Assembly (NCBI RefSeq): GCF_003550015.1
Contig: NZ_QXEV01000016.1
Location: 1 to 40,594, forward strand
Direction of reading: 5' to 3'
DNA from: Anaeroplasma bactoclasticum
GTDB taxonomy: Bacteria > Bacillota_I > Bacilli_A > Acholeplasmatales > Anaeroplasmataceae
DNA length: 40,594 nt
Of this stretch, positions 1-7,284 are shown one piece after another. The first letter of the stretch is position 1, and each line of letters opens with the position of its first letter. A program made the position numbers and the translations under genes. The notes beneath the pieces are model-generated. The model was not told where the DNA came from. It ran no database searches and worked only from the letters and a program-made list of their open reading frames with translations.

Positions 1-286
1 GATAAAGGTTAGAAGATATAAAAGAATTCAAGTCTTAAATACATTACTAACATATGTAATGTTTTTTAGCAATGTCATAAATATGAAGGCTGTAGGAAAA
101 GCAATAAGAAAAATCAAAAAACAAATAAGAGAAAAGGTACTATTTTGGTTATATAGAATAAGCGATGGAATAAAAGGGGTTATTTCATTTTTTAGCAAGG
201 ACTTAATTTCAATAATTTACCCTAAAAGAAATAAGCGAAGACGAGATTTGTGGACTGTAATGGGGGTCAGATTTGACATCTCCTAA
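1..286 (+). CDS. 3' fragment of an unidentified basic protein (possible transposase remnant)
   Basis: A reading frame is open from base 2, at the left edge, to a TAA at 284-286, so the true start may lie outside the window; an internal ATG at 59 has no clear ribosome binding site. The roughly 94 visible residues are rich in Lys, Arg, Ile and Phe (for example KAIRKIKKQIREK) and end in RRRDLWTVMGVRFDIS. I do not recognise a domain. The stop codon lies within a sequence (262-294) that looks like an insertion-sequence end, as is common for transposase genes, so a transposase C-terminus is one reading. A chance open frame in AT-rich DNA is the other. Confidence 0.3.
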   Translation, partial: IKVRRYKRIQVLNTLLTYVMFFSNVINMKAVGKAIRKIKKQIREKVLFWLYRISDGIKGVISFFSKDLISIIYPKRNKRRRDLWTVMGVRFDIS

Positions 287-294
287 AATTGACA
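262..294. mobile_element. possible insertion-sequence terminal end
   Basis: The stretch starts GGGGGTCAGATTTGACA and holds two TTGACA copies (273-278 and 289-294) spaced 16 bases apart. Read on the - strand it begins TGTCAATTTTAGGAGATGTC and runs to a CTGACCCCC end, which resembles repeated-motif ends of some IS families. No partner inverted repeat is visible because the other end would be left of the window. The remaining bases to 348 hold no gene or clear structure. Confidence 0.25.
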
Positions 295-348
295 AAATTT
301 CGTATGAATTTAAAAATGGGGAAACTCAAATAAAAAATTAAATAATTG

Positions 349-377
349 TTGACATCATATATCGTTTTTGATAGAAT
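349..377 (+). promoter_or_regulatory. rpmH promoter
   Basis: TTGACA (349-354), a 17-base spacer and TAGAAT (372-377). This near-consensus vegetative promoter would start transcription around 384, giving a leader of about 33 bases before rpmH. Confidence 0.8.
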
Positions 378-416
378 GAGATAGCATGGTTTCTTAAAGA
401 AAGGCAGGTAAATGAG

Positions 417-551
417 ATGAAAAGAACTTATCAACCTAATAAAAGAAAAAGAAAAGTAACTCATGGTTTCCGCGCTAGAATGGCAACTAAGAATGGTAGA
501 AAGATTTTAGCTGCTAGACGTAAAAAGGGCAGAAAACAGTTAACAGTTTAA
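417..551 (+). CDS. rpmH: 50S ribosomal protein bL34
   Basis: The 44-residue product begins [19 protein letters not shown] and ends in a very basic tail, the typical bL34 sequence and length. bL34 is a late-assembling protein of the large ribosomal subunit. The start at 417 follows an AAGGCAGG ribosome binding site at 401-408; an ATG at 412 is rejected because TGA follows two codons later. It sits directly upstream of rnpA, the conserved bacterial order near the replication origin. The dnaA gene, commonly located next to rpmH in Firmicutes, is not seen on the left side here. Confidence 0.97.
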   Translation: MKRTYQPNKRKRKVTHGFRARMATKNGRKILAARRKKGRKQLTV

Positions 552-581
552 TTTCATATTTTTAATAATTGACATAACTAG

Positions 582-624
582 TACGACCAGAACAATTATA
601 TTAATTCTTTTGGTCGTATTTTTT
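582..624 (+). terminator. intrinsic terminator or attenuator between rpmH and rnpA
   Basis: TACGACCA (582-589) pairs with TGGTCGTA (611-618) across a 21-base loop and is followed by a run of six T. It lies between rpmH and rnpA with no obvious new promoter before rnpA. Partial read-through would give much more rpmH than rnpA transcript, matching the need for far more bL34 than RNase P protein. Confidence 0.7.
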
Positions 625-647
625 ATTGTTAATTGTGGAGATATTCT

Positions 648-1001
648 ATGAAAAAACAATATCGCGTAAAAAAATCAGAAGAAATTGAAAAGATAATTAA
701 GGAAAAGAATTATAAATCTAATCCTTATTTAACATTATATAAAAGGAATAATACAGAAACCGGCCACTTCCGTTATGCGATTAGTGTAGGAAAAAAAATA
801 GGTAATGCTGTTGAAAGAAACCGAATCAAAAGGCTTATAACAGCAGTTATAGATAACCTGAGTATTGATTTGGATTCTTCTACAGATGTTTTTATCATTG
901 CTAGAGTGCAAATTAAGGAATTATCCTATGATGAGCTTAAGAAGCAGCTAGAATATCTATTTAGAAAACAAAAATTAATAAAAGGAGAAAAAAATGGTTA
1001 A
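648..1001 (+). CDS. rnpA: ribonuclease P protein component
   Basis: The 117-residue basic protein carries the family motif VGKKIGNAVERNRIKR, the RNR box that contacts the RNase P RNA and pre-tRNA leader. It assists the catalytic RNA in removing 5' leaders from tRNA precursors. The ATG at 648 is chosen over an upstream in-frame TTG at 633 because GGAG at 637-640 is correctly spaced for 648. The 3' end overlaps yidC by 8 bases, which suggests translational coupling. The rpmH-rnpA-yidC-jag order is conserved in Firmicutes. Confidence 0.95.
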   Translation: MKKQYRVKKSEEIEKIIKEKNYKSNPYLTLYKRNNTETGHFRYAISVGKKIGNAVERNRIKRLITAVIDNLSIDLDSSTDVFIIARVQIKELSYDELKKQLEYLFRKQKLIKGEKNG

Positions 1002-1989
1002 TTTTTTCTATAAGCATAGACATAAATTAATTCTTATTGCTCTTTGTGCATTTTTGGCGGTAGGTTTATCAAGCTGTCGTTGGGATTCATCCACATGGTA
1101 TGTTAAAGCTTATACTTCCTATGGTCAAGAATGGATTGATCTTTGGGATGGAGGAAAGGGATTTTGGAATACCCTATGGGCATGGCCAATTAACTTACTT
1201 TCTTGGCCAATTGCATGGCTTTGTTCTACCATTGGTAAAGGAATTGGAAATTCTTATTTTTGGGGTATCCTATTTACTACATTAATTGTAAGAACTTTAG
1301 CATGGCCTATTTACTCAAGACAAAATAGCTCTTCTTTAAAGATGCAGTTGATGCAACCTGAAATGGCTAAGATTCAGGCAAAGTATCAAAACCGCAAGGA
1401 TCAAAGAAGCCAGCAGATGATGCAACAGGAAATGATGAAATTGTATAAGAAGCATGGTATGAATCCATTAGGATGCTTAGGTACTATGTTCTTACAATTC
1501 CCAATATTTATGGCTATGTACGAGGTAGTTCAGAGAATTAATGCTACTACTACTGTAGTTGTAAATAATGCAGTAAGCTACACTTATTCTGGTGCTTTTG
1601 CATTAACAAATACTAAAGTATTTGGTTTATTCGAAATGAATACAAGTTTCTTCCAAGCAACAATGTGGTATGATAAGGTATTTGCTGCTGTTGTTGCTGT
1701 TTTATTCGTTGCTATGACAATCCTTTCTCAGAAGCTTAGTCAGCGTCCTCAGAAGTATCAAAAGATACATCCACAGGATAAGAATAAGCAAGCAGATCAA
1801 GGTAAGCAGATGAAATACATGATGGTTATTATGAATGTTATGTTTGGTTTCATGGCATTATCTAATACATCATTAGGTATTTATTGGTTAATTGGTAGTA
1901 TTTATCAGTTATTCCAGTCTCAGGTTGGTCGTTGGATTAATGCATATAAGTGGGAAAAGGCTCAGAAGCAAAATAATATTATTGACTAG
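994..1989 (+). CDS. yidC: membrane protein insertase YidC/OxaA (SpoIIIJ type)
   Basis: This 331-residue YidC-family insertase places proteins into the cytoplasmic membrane, alone or with SecYEG. The N-terminus has a basic stretch, a hydrophobic segment and a lipobox LSSC with Cys28, so it is made as a lipoprotein like Gram-positive SpoIIIJ/YqjG. The conserved 60K_IMP region is visible: the cytoplasmic coiled-coil hairpin rich in Met and Gln (roughly residues 115-155), then GMNPLGCLGTMFLQFPIF entering a membrane segment, and two further C-terminal membrane segments. A hydrophilic Lys/Gln loop separates the last two. It is coupled to rnpA (8-base overlap) and followed 10 bases later by jag. Confidence 0.95.
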   Translation: MVNFFYKHRHKLILIALCAFLAVGLSSCRWDSSTWYVKAYTSYGQEWIDLWDGGKGFWNTLWAWPINLLSWPIAWLCSTIGKGIGNSYFWGILFTTLIVRTLAWPIYSRQNSSSLKMQLMQPEMAKIQAKYQNRKDQRSQQMMQQEMMKLYKKHGMNPLGCLGTMFLQFPIFMAMYEVVQRINATTTVVVNNAVSYTYSGAFALTNTKVFGLFEMNTSFFQATMWYDKVFAAVVAVLFVAMTILSQKLSQRPQKYQKIHPQDKNKQADQGKQMKYMMVIMNVMFGFMALSNTSLGIYWLIGSIYQLFQSQVGRWINAYKWEKAQKQNNIID

Positions 1990-1999
1990 GTGAAAAAGT

Positions 2000-2605
2000 A
2001 TGCAGAAAAAATTTGAATTTATTGCTCCAAGTGCTGATGAAGCTATGGATACCGCAGTTCAGAAATTACATATTGCTAGTGATAAAATTTACGTTAATGT
2101 TCTTGGTGAGACTGAAGATGGTGTAAACTGTGAAGCTTTAGTTGATGTTAATTTAACATTAGAAGGTAAAAAATACCTAGAAGGTATTTTAAAAGCTTTA
2201 GGAATTGGTTATCAAATTGAAGCTAGAAGCATCAACGGTGAAGAACAAATTTATTATATGATTGATTCTTATGAGAATTCTTTATTAATCGGAGTTAAGG
2301 GTAAGACTTTAGAAGCATTACAAATTCTTCTTCGTAATTTAATTTCTACATATACAAAGGATCATGTAATTACTTCCCTAGATATCGGTGGATATAGATC
2401 TAATCGTGCTCGTCAGCTTGAAATTTTAGCTACAAAGACAGCTAAGGAAGTTGTAAAAACTAAAGTTCAAGTTAAGCTACAGCCTATGAATTCATATGAA
2501 CGTAGAATCATCCATGAAAAGCTTGCTGATTGGAGAGATGTTTATACTGAATCTGAAGGCGAAGGCGAAAATAGAGCTATCGTTATTAAGCCAAAAACAA
2601 AGTAA
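2000..2605 (+). CDS. khpB: RNA-binding protein Jag/KhpB (EloR)
   Basis: The 201-residue protein has the three parts of Jag: an N-terminal Jag_N domain (about 1-52, starting MQKKFEFIAPSADEAMDTAV), a KH domain (about 75-145, with LLIGVKGKTLEALQILLR) and a C-terminal R3H domain with the R-x3-H signature in SYERRIIHEKLADW. In streptococci the homologue binds RNA with KhpA and influences cell elongation and division. Its place immediately after yidC is the usual one. It ends the rpmH-rnpA-yidC-jag unit, with a strong terminator 16 bases downstream. Confidence 0.93.
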   Translation: MQKKFEFIAPSADEAMDTAVQKLHIASDKIYVNVLGETEDGVNCEALVDVNLTLEGKKYLEGILKALGIGYQIEARSINGEEQIYYMIDSYENSLLIGVKGKTLEALQILLRNLISTYTKDHVITSLDIGGYRSNRARQLEILATKTAKEVVKTKVQVKLQPMNSYERRIIHEKLADWRDVYTESEGEGENRAIVIKPKTK

Positions 2606-2620
2606 TATATAATAAGTAGA

Positions 2621-2650
2621 AAATTGTCAGTTAACTGACAATTTTTTATT
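2621..2650 (+). terminator. intrinsic terminator after khpB
   Basis: The perfect palindrome AAATTGTCAGTT/AACTGACAATTT (2621-2644) is followed by TTTATTTTT. It ends the ribosomal/insertase operon. Confidence 0.85.
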
Positions 2651-2670
2651 TTTCATTTTGCTACAAATTA

Positions 2671-2679
2671 TGATAAAAT
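2671..2679 (+). promoter_or_regulatory. extended -10 promoter placing transcription at the start codon
   Basis: TG at 2671-2672, one base, then TAAAAT (2674-2679) makes an extended -10 element; no good -35 is seen. A start about 7 bases downstream would fall on the ATG at 2686. No Shine-Dalgarno sequence lies between, so the first gene of the dnaX operon may be translated from a leaderless transcript. Confidence 0.5.
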
Positions 2680-2685
2680 AGTATT

Positions 2686-3447
2686 ATGAGAAAAATTTTA
2701 AAAATTTCTTGGCATATTCTAAGAAGTATTATAATACTTATACTTCTATCCTATACTACTTGTGTTATTGTAGAACATGTTGCTAAAGATGTTCTAGTCA
2801 ATAATTTCATAAGTAAAGGTGTATACCAAGAAGAACTTTCCACTTCAAATATCAAGTATTATAAAATTGCATATGATGGTGAAAAATCTATGTATTATGA
2901 AGAAAGTACACATGATTGTTATCCGGGTGGAAAGGGTGATATTCTTGTTAGTCCGGATCAATTAACAATCGCTCCAATAGTGAATGAAATTGTTAGCTTC
3001 TATGCTGGTGGACATGCAGGATATTCTATTGGAAATTATGAAGATTATGAGGTTCAGTCTGATGATTACAATACCTTAGAAATCACTCAAACCTTAGAGG
3101 TTCATAATGCAAGACTTTATCATAAAAAGGATTGGGCATCTAACGAATATTTTAATGTTGTTATTGGTCTTAGAGTAGATATGACACAGGAAGAATATGA
3201 GAAGGTTACTTCTGTTATTCTATCTTATTATGATGATCCATATAATAGTTCATTTTTATTTAACACGACCAATTCAAAATATTGTACAGACATAATGTCT
3301 CAAGCTTTTTCTTATATTGGTAAAAATCTAAACAGAGATTCTTTTAGTACTTCTGTTTATGATTTGATTGTATCTCCAGATACATATATATCTTATTATC
3401 ATTATTATGATGGTAATGGTGTTAAACATGTTTATTATCTTGGATAA
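2686..3447 (+). CDS. membrane-anchored YiiX/NlpC-P60-like (permuted papain fold) protein
   Basis: The 253-residue product has one N-terminal membrane segment (about residues 11-30) and an extracytoplasmic remainder. GDIL at 84-87, GGHAGYSIG with His110, and a late KYCTDIMSQAF with Cys200 follow the order of the permuted NlpC/P60 (YiiX/YebB-like) families, where His precedes Cys. If right, it is a cell-surface thiol hydrolase of unknown substrate (peptide, amide or lipid). The assignment rests on motif order only. It lies 12 bases upstream of dnaX and probably heads that operon, which is an unusual position for such a protein. No Shine-Dalgarno site precedes its ATG. Confidence 0.5.
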   Translation: MRKILKISWHILRSIIILILLSYTTCVIVEHVAKDVLVNNFISKGVYQEELSTSNIKYYKIAYDGEKSMYYEESTHDCYPGGKGDILVSPDQLTIAPIVNEIVSFYAGGHAGYSIGNYEDYEVQSDDYNTLEITQTLEVHNARLYHKKDWASNEYFNVVIGLRVDMTQEEYEKVTSVILSYYDDPYNSSFLFNTTNSKYCTDIMSQAFSYIGKNLNRDSFSTSVYDLIVSPDTYISYYHYYDGNGVKHVYYLG

Positions 3448-3459
3448 GGAGGAATAATA

Positions 3460-5337
3460 ATGGCATATGTAGCATTATATAGAGCTTATCGTCCACAAAA
3501 GTTTTTAGATGTTGTAGGACAAGAGCATATAATTAAAACATTGCAAAACGCAATAAAATTAAATAAGGTGGCTCATGCATATTTATTCTGTGGTCCAAGA
3601 GGAACAGGTAAAACTACATTAGCTAAAATCATGGCTAAAGCCATGAATTGTGAAAAAGGACCTACTGTAGAGCCTTGTTGCGAATGTGATATTTGTCAAG
3701 GAATTACAAAAGGAACAATATCTGATGTTGTAGAAATTGATGCTGCATCGAACAATGGTGCAGATGATATTAGAGCCTTAAGAAGTACAGTAAAATTCTT
3801 ACCTTCTCAAGGTAAATATAAGGTTTATATTATCGATGAGGTTCATATGTTATCGGATGCAGCATTTAATGCATTATTAAAAACATTAGAAGAACCACCA
3901 GCACATGTAATCTTTATTTTAGCAACAACAGAACCTTATAAGCTTCCAAATACAATTTTATCTCGTTGTCAAAGATTTGATTTCCAATCTATTTCTATTG
4001 ATGATATTTTAAAGAGACTTAAAATAGTAGCAAATGAAGAAAATGTAAAAATTACAGAAGAGGCATTACATCAAATTGCAATTTCAGCTGAGGGTGGTAT
4101 GAGAGATGCATTATCCTTATTTGATCAATGTATATCCTTCTCTCAAAACCCTGAAATTACCTTAGATGATGTATTATCTGTAAGTGGTAATATTTCTTAT
4201 GTGAAAATCATTGAATTATTAAATGCTTGTATCAGCAAAGATGAAACAAAGGCTATTTCTTTACTTGATAATATTATAAAGGAAGGTAAAGAAGTACCTA
4301 GAATTATTAATGATGTTATTCTATTCTTAAGAGACTTATTATTATATAAGAATAATGCAGTATTAGAAGAAAAATTAATGTTTAAAAATCCAGAATTTAT
4401 GGATTTAGCAAGAAATGTAGAAAAATCCGTAGTTTATCATTGGTTAGATATATTAAATGATGTATCAAATCAAATGAGATTCTCTACTCAAAAAAGAGCC
4501 TATATTGAGCTTGCAGTTTTAAAGATGAATGATAATGAACAAAATGATATTGCAAGCTTTAAATCAAGGTTAGAATCCTTAGAGCAAACAATTCAAATGA
4601 TGAGTCAAAATGGCTTCCAAATGAAGGCGAATGCTCCTGAAAAAAGAGTCGTTAATGTAGCAAATATTCCATCTAGAGAAGAGATGATGGCATATAGAAA
4701 TCAAAAACAAAACGTTGTAAATACAACAAATGATGATGTTACAAATGACCAAAATGATGTAAATATTGTTGTAAGTACAACAAAAATAGAAGAAAAACCT
4801 GTAGTTGTTACTACAAATAATGTTGTAAATACAACAAATAATGGTGGTCCAGAACAGGTAACAATTAAGGATGTTGAGAATATAATTAATAATGCTTCTA
4901 AGGCTAAGCGAGATGCATTATTAAAGGTTTGGCCATTAATTTCAAGCAAGTATGATGGAGTTGGAATTCAAATCCTAGTTCATGGTAATTTACAAGCAGT
5001 AAGTGAGGATTCATTTATTGTAGAATTAAGTGATGTTTCCTTCTGTAATCGTGCAATGCAATATGAAAATTTTGTAAAAATTATTGAAATTTTAAATGAA
5101 TATGGTTTAAATATTAAGGATTACATATGTTTACCAACATCTGTATGGAGAAGAATTATTGCAGATTATAAGAGTAAATATAGTAAGGATAATCCTAAGC
5201 CTGTATTAGAGGATTTCCCACTTGGTGTTGTAAAAAGAGCTGCCCCAAAGGCAAAGATACAAAATAGTGAATCAAATCTAGTAAATCAGGTATTAGAATT
5301 TTTTGATGATAATGAATTAAAAATAGTGGAGGAATAA
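3460..5337 (+). CDS. dnaX: DNA polymerase III subunit gamma/tau
   Basis: This 625-residue clamp-loader ATPase loads the sliding clamp and couples polymerases. Visible are Walker A GPRGTGKT (45-52), a zinc module (Cys64, Cys73, Cys76, Cys79), Walker B IIDEVH (124-129) and the sensor-1 region FILATTEPYKLP. After the clamp-loader domains comes a low-complexity linker (about residues 418-465) made of an 18-residue degenerate tandem repeat, then a C-terminal domain. The start at 3460 has a strong GGAGG. The length fits full-length tau; I see no E. coli-type frameshift site in the right phase. It forms an operon with ybaB (4-base gap) and recR (1-base overlap), the conserved arrangement. Confidence 0.97.
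   Translation: MAYVALYRAYRPQKFLDVVGQEHIIKTLQNAIKLNKVAHAYLFCGPRGTGKTTLAKIMAKAMNCEKGPTVEPCCECDICQGITKGTISDVVEIDAASNNGADDIRALRSTVKFLPSQGKYKVYIIDEVHMLSDAAFNALLKTLEEPPAHVIFILATTEPYKLPNTILSRCQRFDFQSISIDDILKRLKIVANEENVKITEEALHQIAISAEGGMRDALSLFDQCISFSQNPEITLDDVLSVSGNISYVKIIELLNACISKDETKAISLLDNIIKEGKEVPRIINDVILFLRDLLLYKNNAVLEEKLMFKNPEFMDLARNVEKSVVYHWLDILNDVSNQMRFSTQKRAYIELAVLKMNDNEQNDIASFKSRLESLEQTIQMMSQNGFQMKANAPEKRVVNVANIPSREEMMAYRNQKQNVVNTTNDDVTNDQNDVNIVVSTTKIEEKPVVVTTNNVVNTTNNGGPEQVTIKDVENIINNASKAKRDALLKVWPLISSKYDGVGIQILVHGNLQAVSEDSFIVELSDVSFCNRAMQYENFVKIIEILNEYGLNIKDYICLPTSVWRRIIADYKSKYSKDNPKPVLEDFPLGVVKRAAPKAKIQNSESNLVNQVLEFFDDNELKIVEE
4711..4842 (+). repeat. 54-base degenerate tandem repeat inside dnaX
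   Basis: GTTGTAAATACAACAAAT at 4714, GTTGTAAGTACAACAAAA at 4768 and GTTGTAAATACAACAAAT at 4822 are spaced exactly 54 bases apart. The unit encodes 18 residues beginning VVNTTN or VVSTTK. Each copy contains an inverted repeat (GTTGT/ACAAC). It lies in the flexible linker of DnaX, where length variation should be tolerated. Confidence 0.8.
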
Positions 5338-5341
5338 GAAA

Positions 5342-5635
5342 ATGAATCAGCAACAAATGATGAGATTAAAGAAAATGCAAAAACAGATGATGGAGGCTCA
5401 GGAGAAGCTTGAATCTACAGTATTTACTGGTACTGCAGGTGGTGGAGTTGTAACTGTTGAGGTTAAGGGTAGCCACGAGGTAGTAAGTGTTACTGTTGAT
5501 CCTGAGGCTGCAGCTGATGATTTAGAAATGGTACAGGATATGATTGTTTTAGCATTAAATGATGCAAATAAAAAGATTGAAGCTGAATCACAGAAGCTAT
5601 TAGGTGGATTCGGCGGAATGGGATTCGGATTTTAA
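5342..5635 (+). CDS. ybaB: YbaB/EbfC family nucleoid-associated protein
   Basis: The 97-residue protein starts with a Met/Gln/Lys-rich helix (MNQQQMMRLKKMQKQMMEAQ) followed by the family core VEVKGSHEVVSVTVDPEA and ends in a Gly/Phe-rich tail. YbaB-family proteins are small dimers that bind DNA with little sequence specificity. The gene lies between dnaX and recR as in most bacteria; its stop shares one base with the recR start (TAATG), pointing to coupled translation. Confidence 0.92.
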   Translation: MNQQQMMRLKKMQKQMMEAQEKLESTVFTGTAGGGVVTVEVKGSHEVVSVTVDPEAAADDLEMVQDMIVLALNDANKKIEAESQKLLGGFGGMGFGF

Positions 5636-6237
5636 TGAATAAATACCCTACTTCATTGGAAAATTTAATTGAATGCTTTTCCAAGCTTCCTTCAGTAGGT
5701 AAAAAAACTGCAGAGCGTTATGCTCTATATGCATTTTTCCATATGGATGAGGTAGATTTAATAGATTTTTCTAATGCTTTATTAAGTATAAAGAAGGATA
5801 TTCATATATGTCCATCCTGTGGAAATATGACAGAAGATAGTCTTTGTAATATTTGTAGTGATGCATCTAGAAATCATAAGCAGGTATTAGTTGTTGAAAC
5901 AATTAAGGATTTAATTACTATTGAAAGAGTTAATGAATTTAGAGGAATTTACCATGTATTAAATGGTGCAATATCCTTCTCTAAAGGAATTGGCATTAAT
6001 GATTTAAATATAGAATCCTTAACAGAAAAAATTAAAAATAAAGAAATTGAAGAATTAATTTTAGCAACAAATGCCACTATCGAAGGTGAAACTACCGCAA
6101 GATATTTATATGAGCTATATAGAACATATGATGTTAAAATTACAAGAATAGCTCATGGGCTACCTGTAGGATCTGATTTATCCTATGCAGATGAAATGAC
6201 AATCTTAAAGGCCTTTGAAGGACGGAGGGAATATTAA
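5635..6237 (+). CDS. recR: recombination protein RecR
   Basis: The 200-residue protein acts with RecO (and RecF) to load RecA onto single-stranded DNA gaps. It shows an N-terminal helix-hairpin-helix-like region (LPSVGKKTAERYA), a four-Cys zinc finger (Cys59, Cys62, Cys71, Cys74) and a Toprim domain from about residue 80 (VVETIKDLITIE). The C-terminal part keeps the conserved RIAHGLPVGSDLSYADEMT. Length is normal. It overlaps ybaB and the following DUF1934 gene by one base each, so all are probably one transcript. Confidence 0.96.
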   Translation: MNKYPTSLENLIECFSKLPSVGKKTAERYALYAFFHMDEVDLIDFSNALLSIKKDIHICPSCGNMTEDSLCNICSDASRNHKQVLVVETIKDLITIERVNEFRGIYHVLNGAISFSKGIGINDLNIESLTEKIKNKEIEELILATNATIEGETTARYLYELYRTYDVKITRIAHGLPVGSDLSYADEMTILKAFEGRREY

Positions 6238-6623
6238 TGGAGCTTTTATTTTATAGTTTAGATAAAGATTCTAATAAAGTCTTTTTCCGTGCAAATTATG
6301 AAAAAAAAGATAATTTAATTATCTTCCAAGATAAAAGTATGGAAAATACGATGATTTATTTAACTATAAATAGGGATTCCTTAATATTTGAGCGTAAAGG
6401 AAATACCAGTATGACAATGATTCTAAAGGAGAATATAAATACTCCTTTTCATTATGAAAGCTCTACTGGTCTTTTTTTCGATTTTGAGGTTAAAACTAAA
6501 GTATTATCTATAAAAGATAACAAATTAGAATTAGAGTATTCTTTATTAGATTTAGGTGATGAAATCCAAAACGTAAAATTATGGATTACTCTAGATAAAG
6601 AAAACCGTTTTTCTAATATATAA
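6237..6623 (+). CDS. DUF1934 family protein (YwiB-like), putative
   Basis: The 128-residue, beta-strand-rich protein has no signal peptide or membrane segment. Its length, the middle section (TMILKENINTPFHYESSTG) and its place just before rpoE fit the Firmicutes DUF1934/YwiB family, which has a calycin-like fold and no defined function. In Bacillus the ywiB gene lies near argS; argS is absent here. It starts on the last base of the recR stop and is followed by a short hairpin. Confidence 0.65.
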   Translation: MELLFYSLDKDSNKVFFRANYEKKDNLIIFQDKSMENTMIYLTINRDSLIFERKGNTSMTMILKENINTPFHYESSTGLFFDFEVKTKVLSIKDNKLELEYSLLDLGDEIQNVKLWITLDKENRFSNI

Positions 6624-6627
6624 AAAT

Positions 6628-6663
6628 ACTTGCAAATTGCAAGTGTTTTAGGTAAAATATAAT
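6628..6663 (+). promoter_or_regulatory. hairpin and promoter upstream of rpoE
   Basis: ACTTGC (6628-6633) and GCAAGT (6639-6644) form a short hairpin followed by GTTTTA, a weak terminator for the recR operon. TATAAT at 6658-6663 is a good -10 for rpoE; the best -35 candidate (TTGCAA, 6637-6642) overlaps the hairpin and is spaced at only 15 bases. Confidence 0.55.
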
Positions 6664-6690
6664 AGCATTTTTATTATGGAGGCAAAATTT

Positions 6691-7230
6691 ATGGAAAACA
6701 TTTCGCAGATGTCATTATTAGAAGTTGCTTTAAAAATTATGAACGAAAAGGGTACTGTAGTTAATATTTATGATTTAATTAACGAGGTTTTAGCTGCAAA
6801 AGGCATTGATGACCCTGATAATGTATACGCAACTCAGTTATATGTTGACATCACTACTAGTTCGAAATTTGTATATATGGGCGATGACAATTGGGATTTA
6901 AAGTCTCGCCAATCTCTAGATCAGTTCGACAAGGATGGTGCCTTCTTCAATCCTAAGGGCGCAGAAGACGCTTATGATGATGAAGAGGATGAAGAAATCT
7001 TTGACGATGAAGATGATGAGGAACTTGATGAAGAAGATGAAGATGAAGAGTCTGACGATGAGGACGAAGACGAGGATGATGAGTCTGAGGAAGACGAAGA
7101 TGAAGACGAAGAGTCTTATGATGATTTAGATTCTGAGGATGAGGAATCCGATGAGGATGACGATAACTCCATCGACGAGGATAAGTATAACGAATACATG
7201 GATGATTACGAGGATTTATACGAAGCATAA
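6691..7230 (+). CDS. rpoE: DNA-directed RNA polymerase delta subunit
   Basis: The 179-residue protein has the two-part layout of Gram-positive RpoE: a folded N-terminal winged-helix domain (about 1-85, starting MENISQMSLLEVALKIM) and a long disordered tail made almost only of Asp and Glu. Delta binds RNA polymerase, displaces nucleic acid and speeds recycling. The ATG at 6691 is chosen because GGAGG at 6678-6682 is correctly spaced; an in-frame ATG at 6676 overlaps that site. The tail is coded by GAT/GAA/GAC repeats and creates long false frames on both strands. Confidence 0.93.
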   Translation: MENISQMSLLEVALKIMNEKGTVVNIYDLINEVLAAKGIDDPDNVYATQLYVDITTSSKFVYMGDDNWDLKSRQSLDQFDKDGAFFNPKGAEDAYDDEEDEEIFDDEDDEELDEEDEDEESDDEDEDEDDESEEDEDEDEESYDDLDSEDEESDEDDDNSIDEDKYNEYMDDYEDLYEA

Positions 7231-7284
7231 TCTCATAATTTCCCATAAATTTCGTGGAATTTACCGATTTTGTATGATAAATTA

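Noticed and set aside
1-416. Replication origin with DnaA boxes
   Set aside because: The region left of rpmH has no cluster of TTATCCACA-like boxes and dnaA is not visible.
4640-4646. A6G slippery run in dnaX
   Set aside because: It is not in the A-AAA-AAG phase used by E. coli dnaX and no supporting hairpin was recognised.
4711-4842. Regularly spaced palindromic repeats as a CRISPR array
   Set aside because: They are in frame in dnaX with a repeated coding unit, spacers are related to each other, and there are no cas genes.
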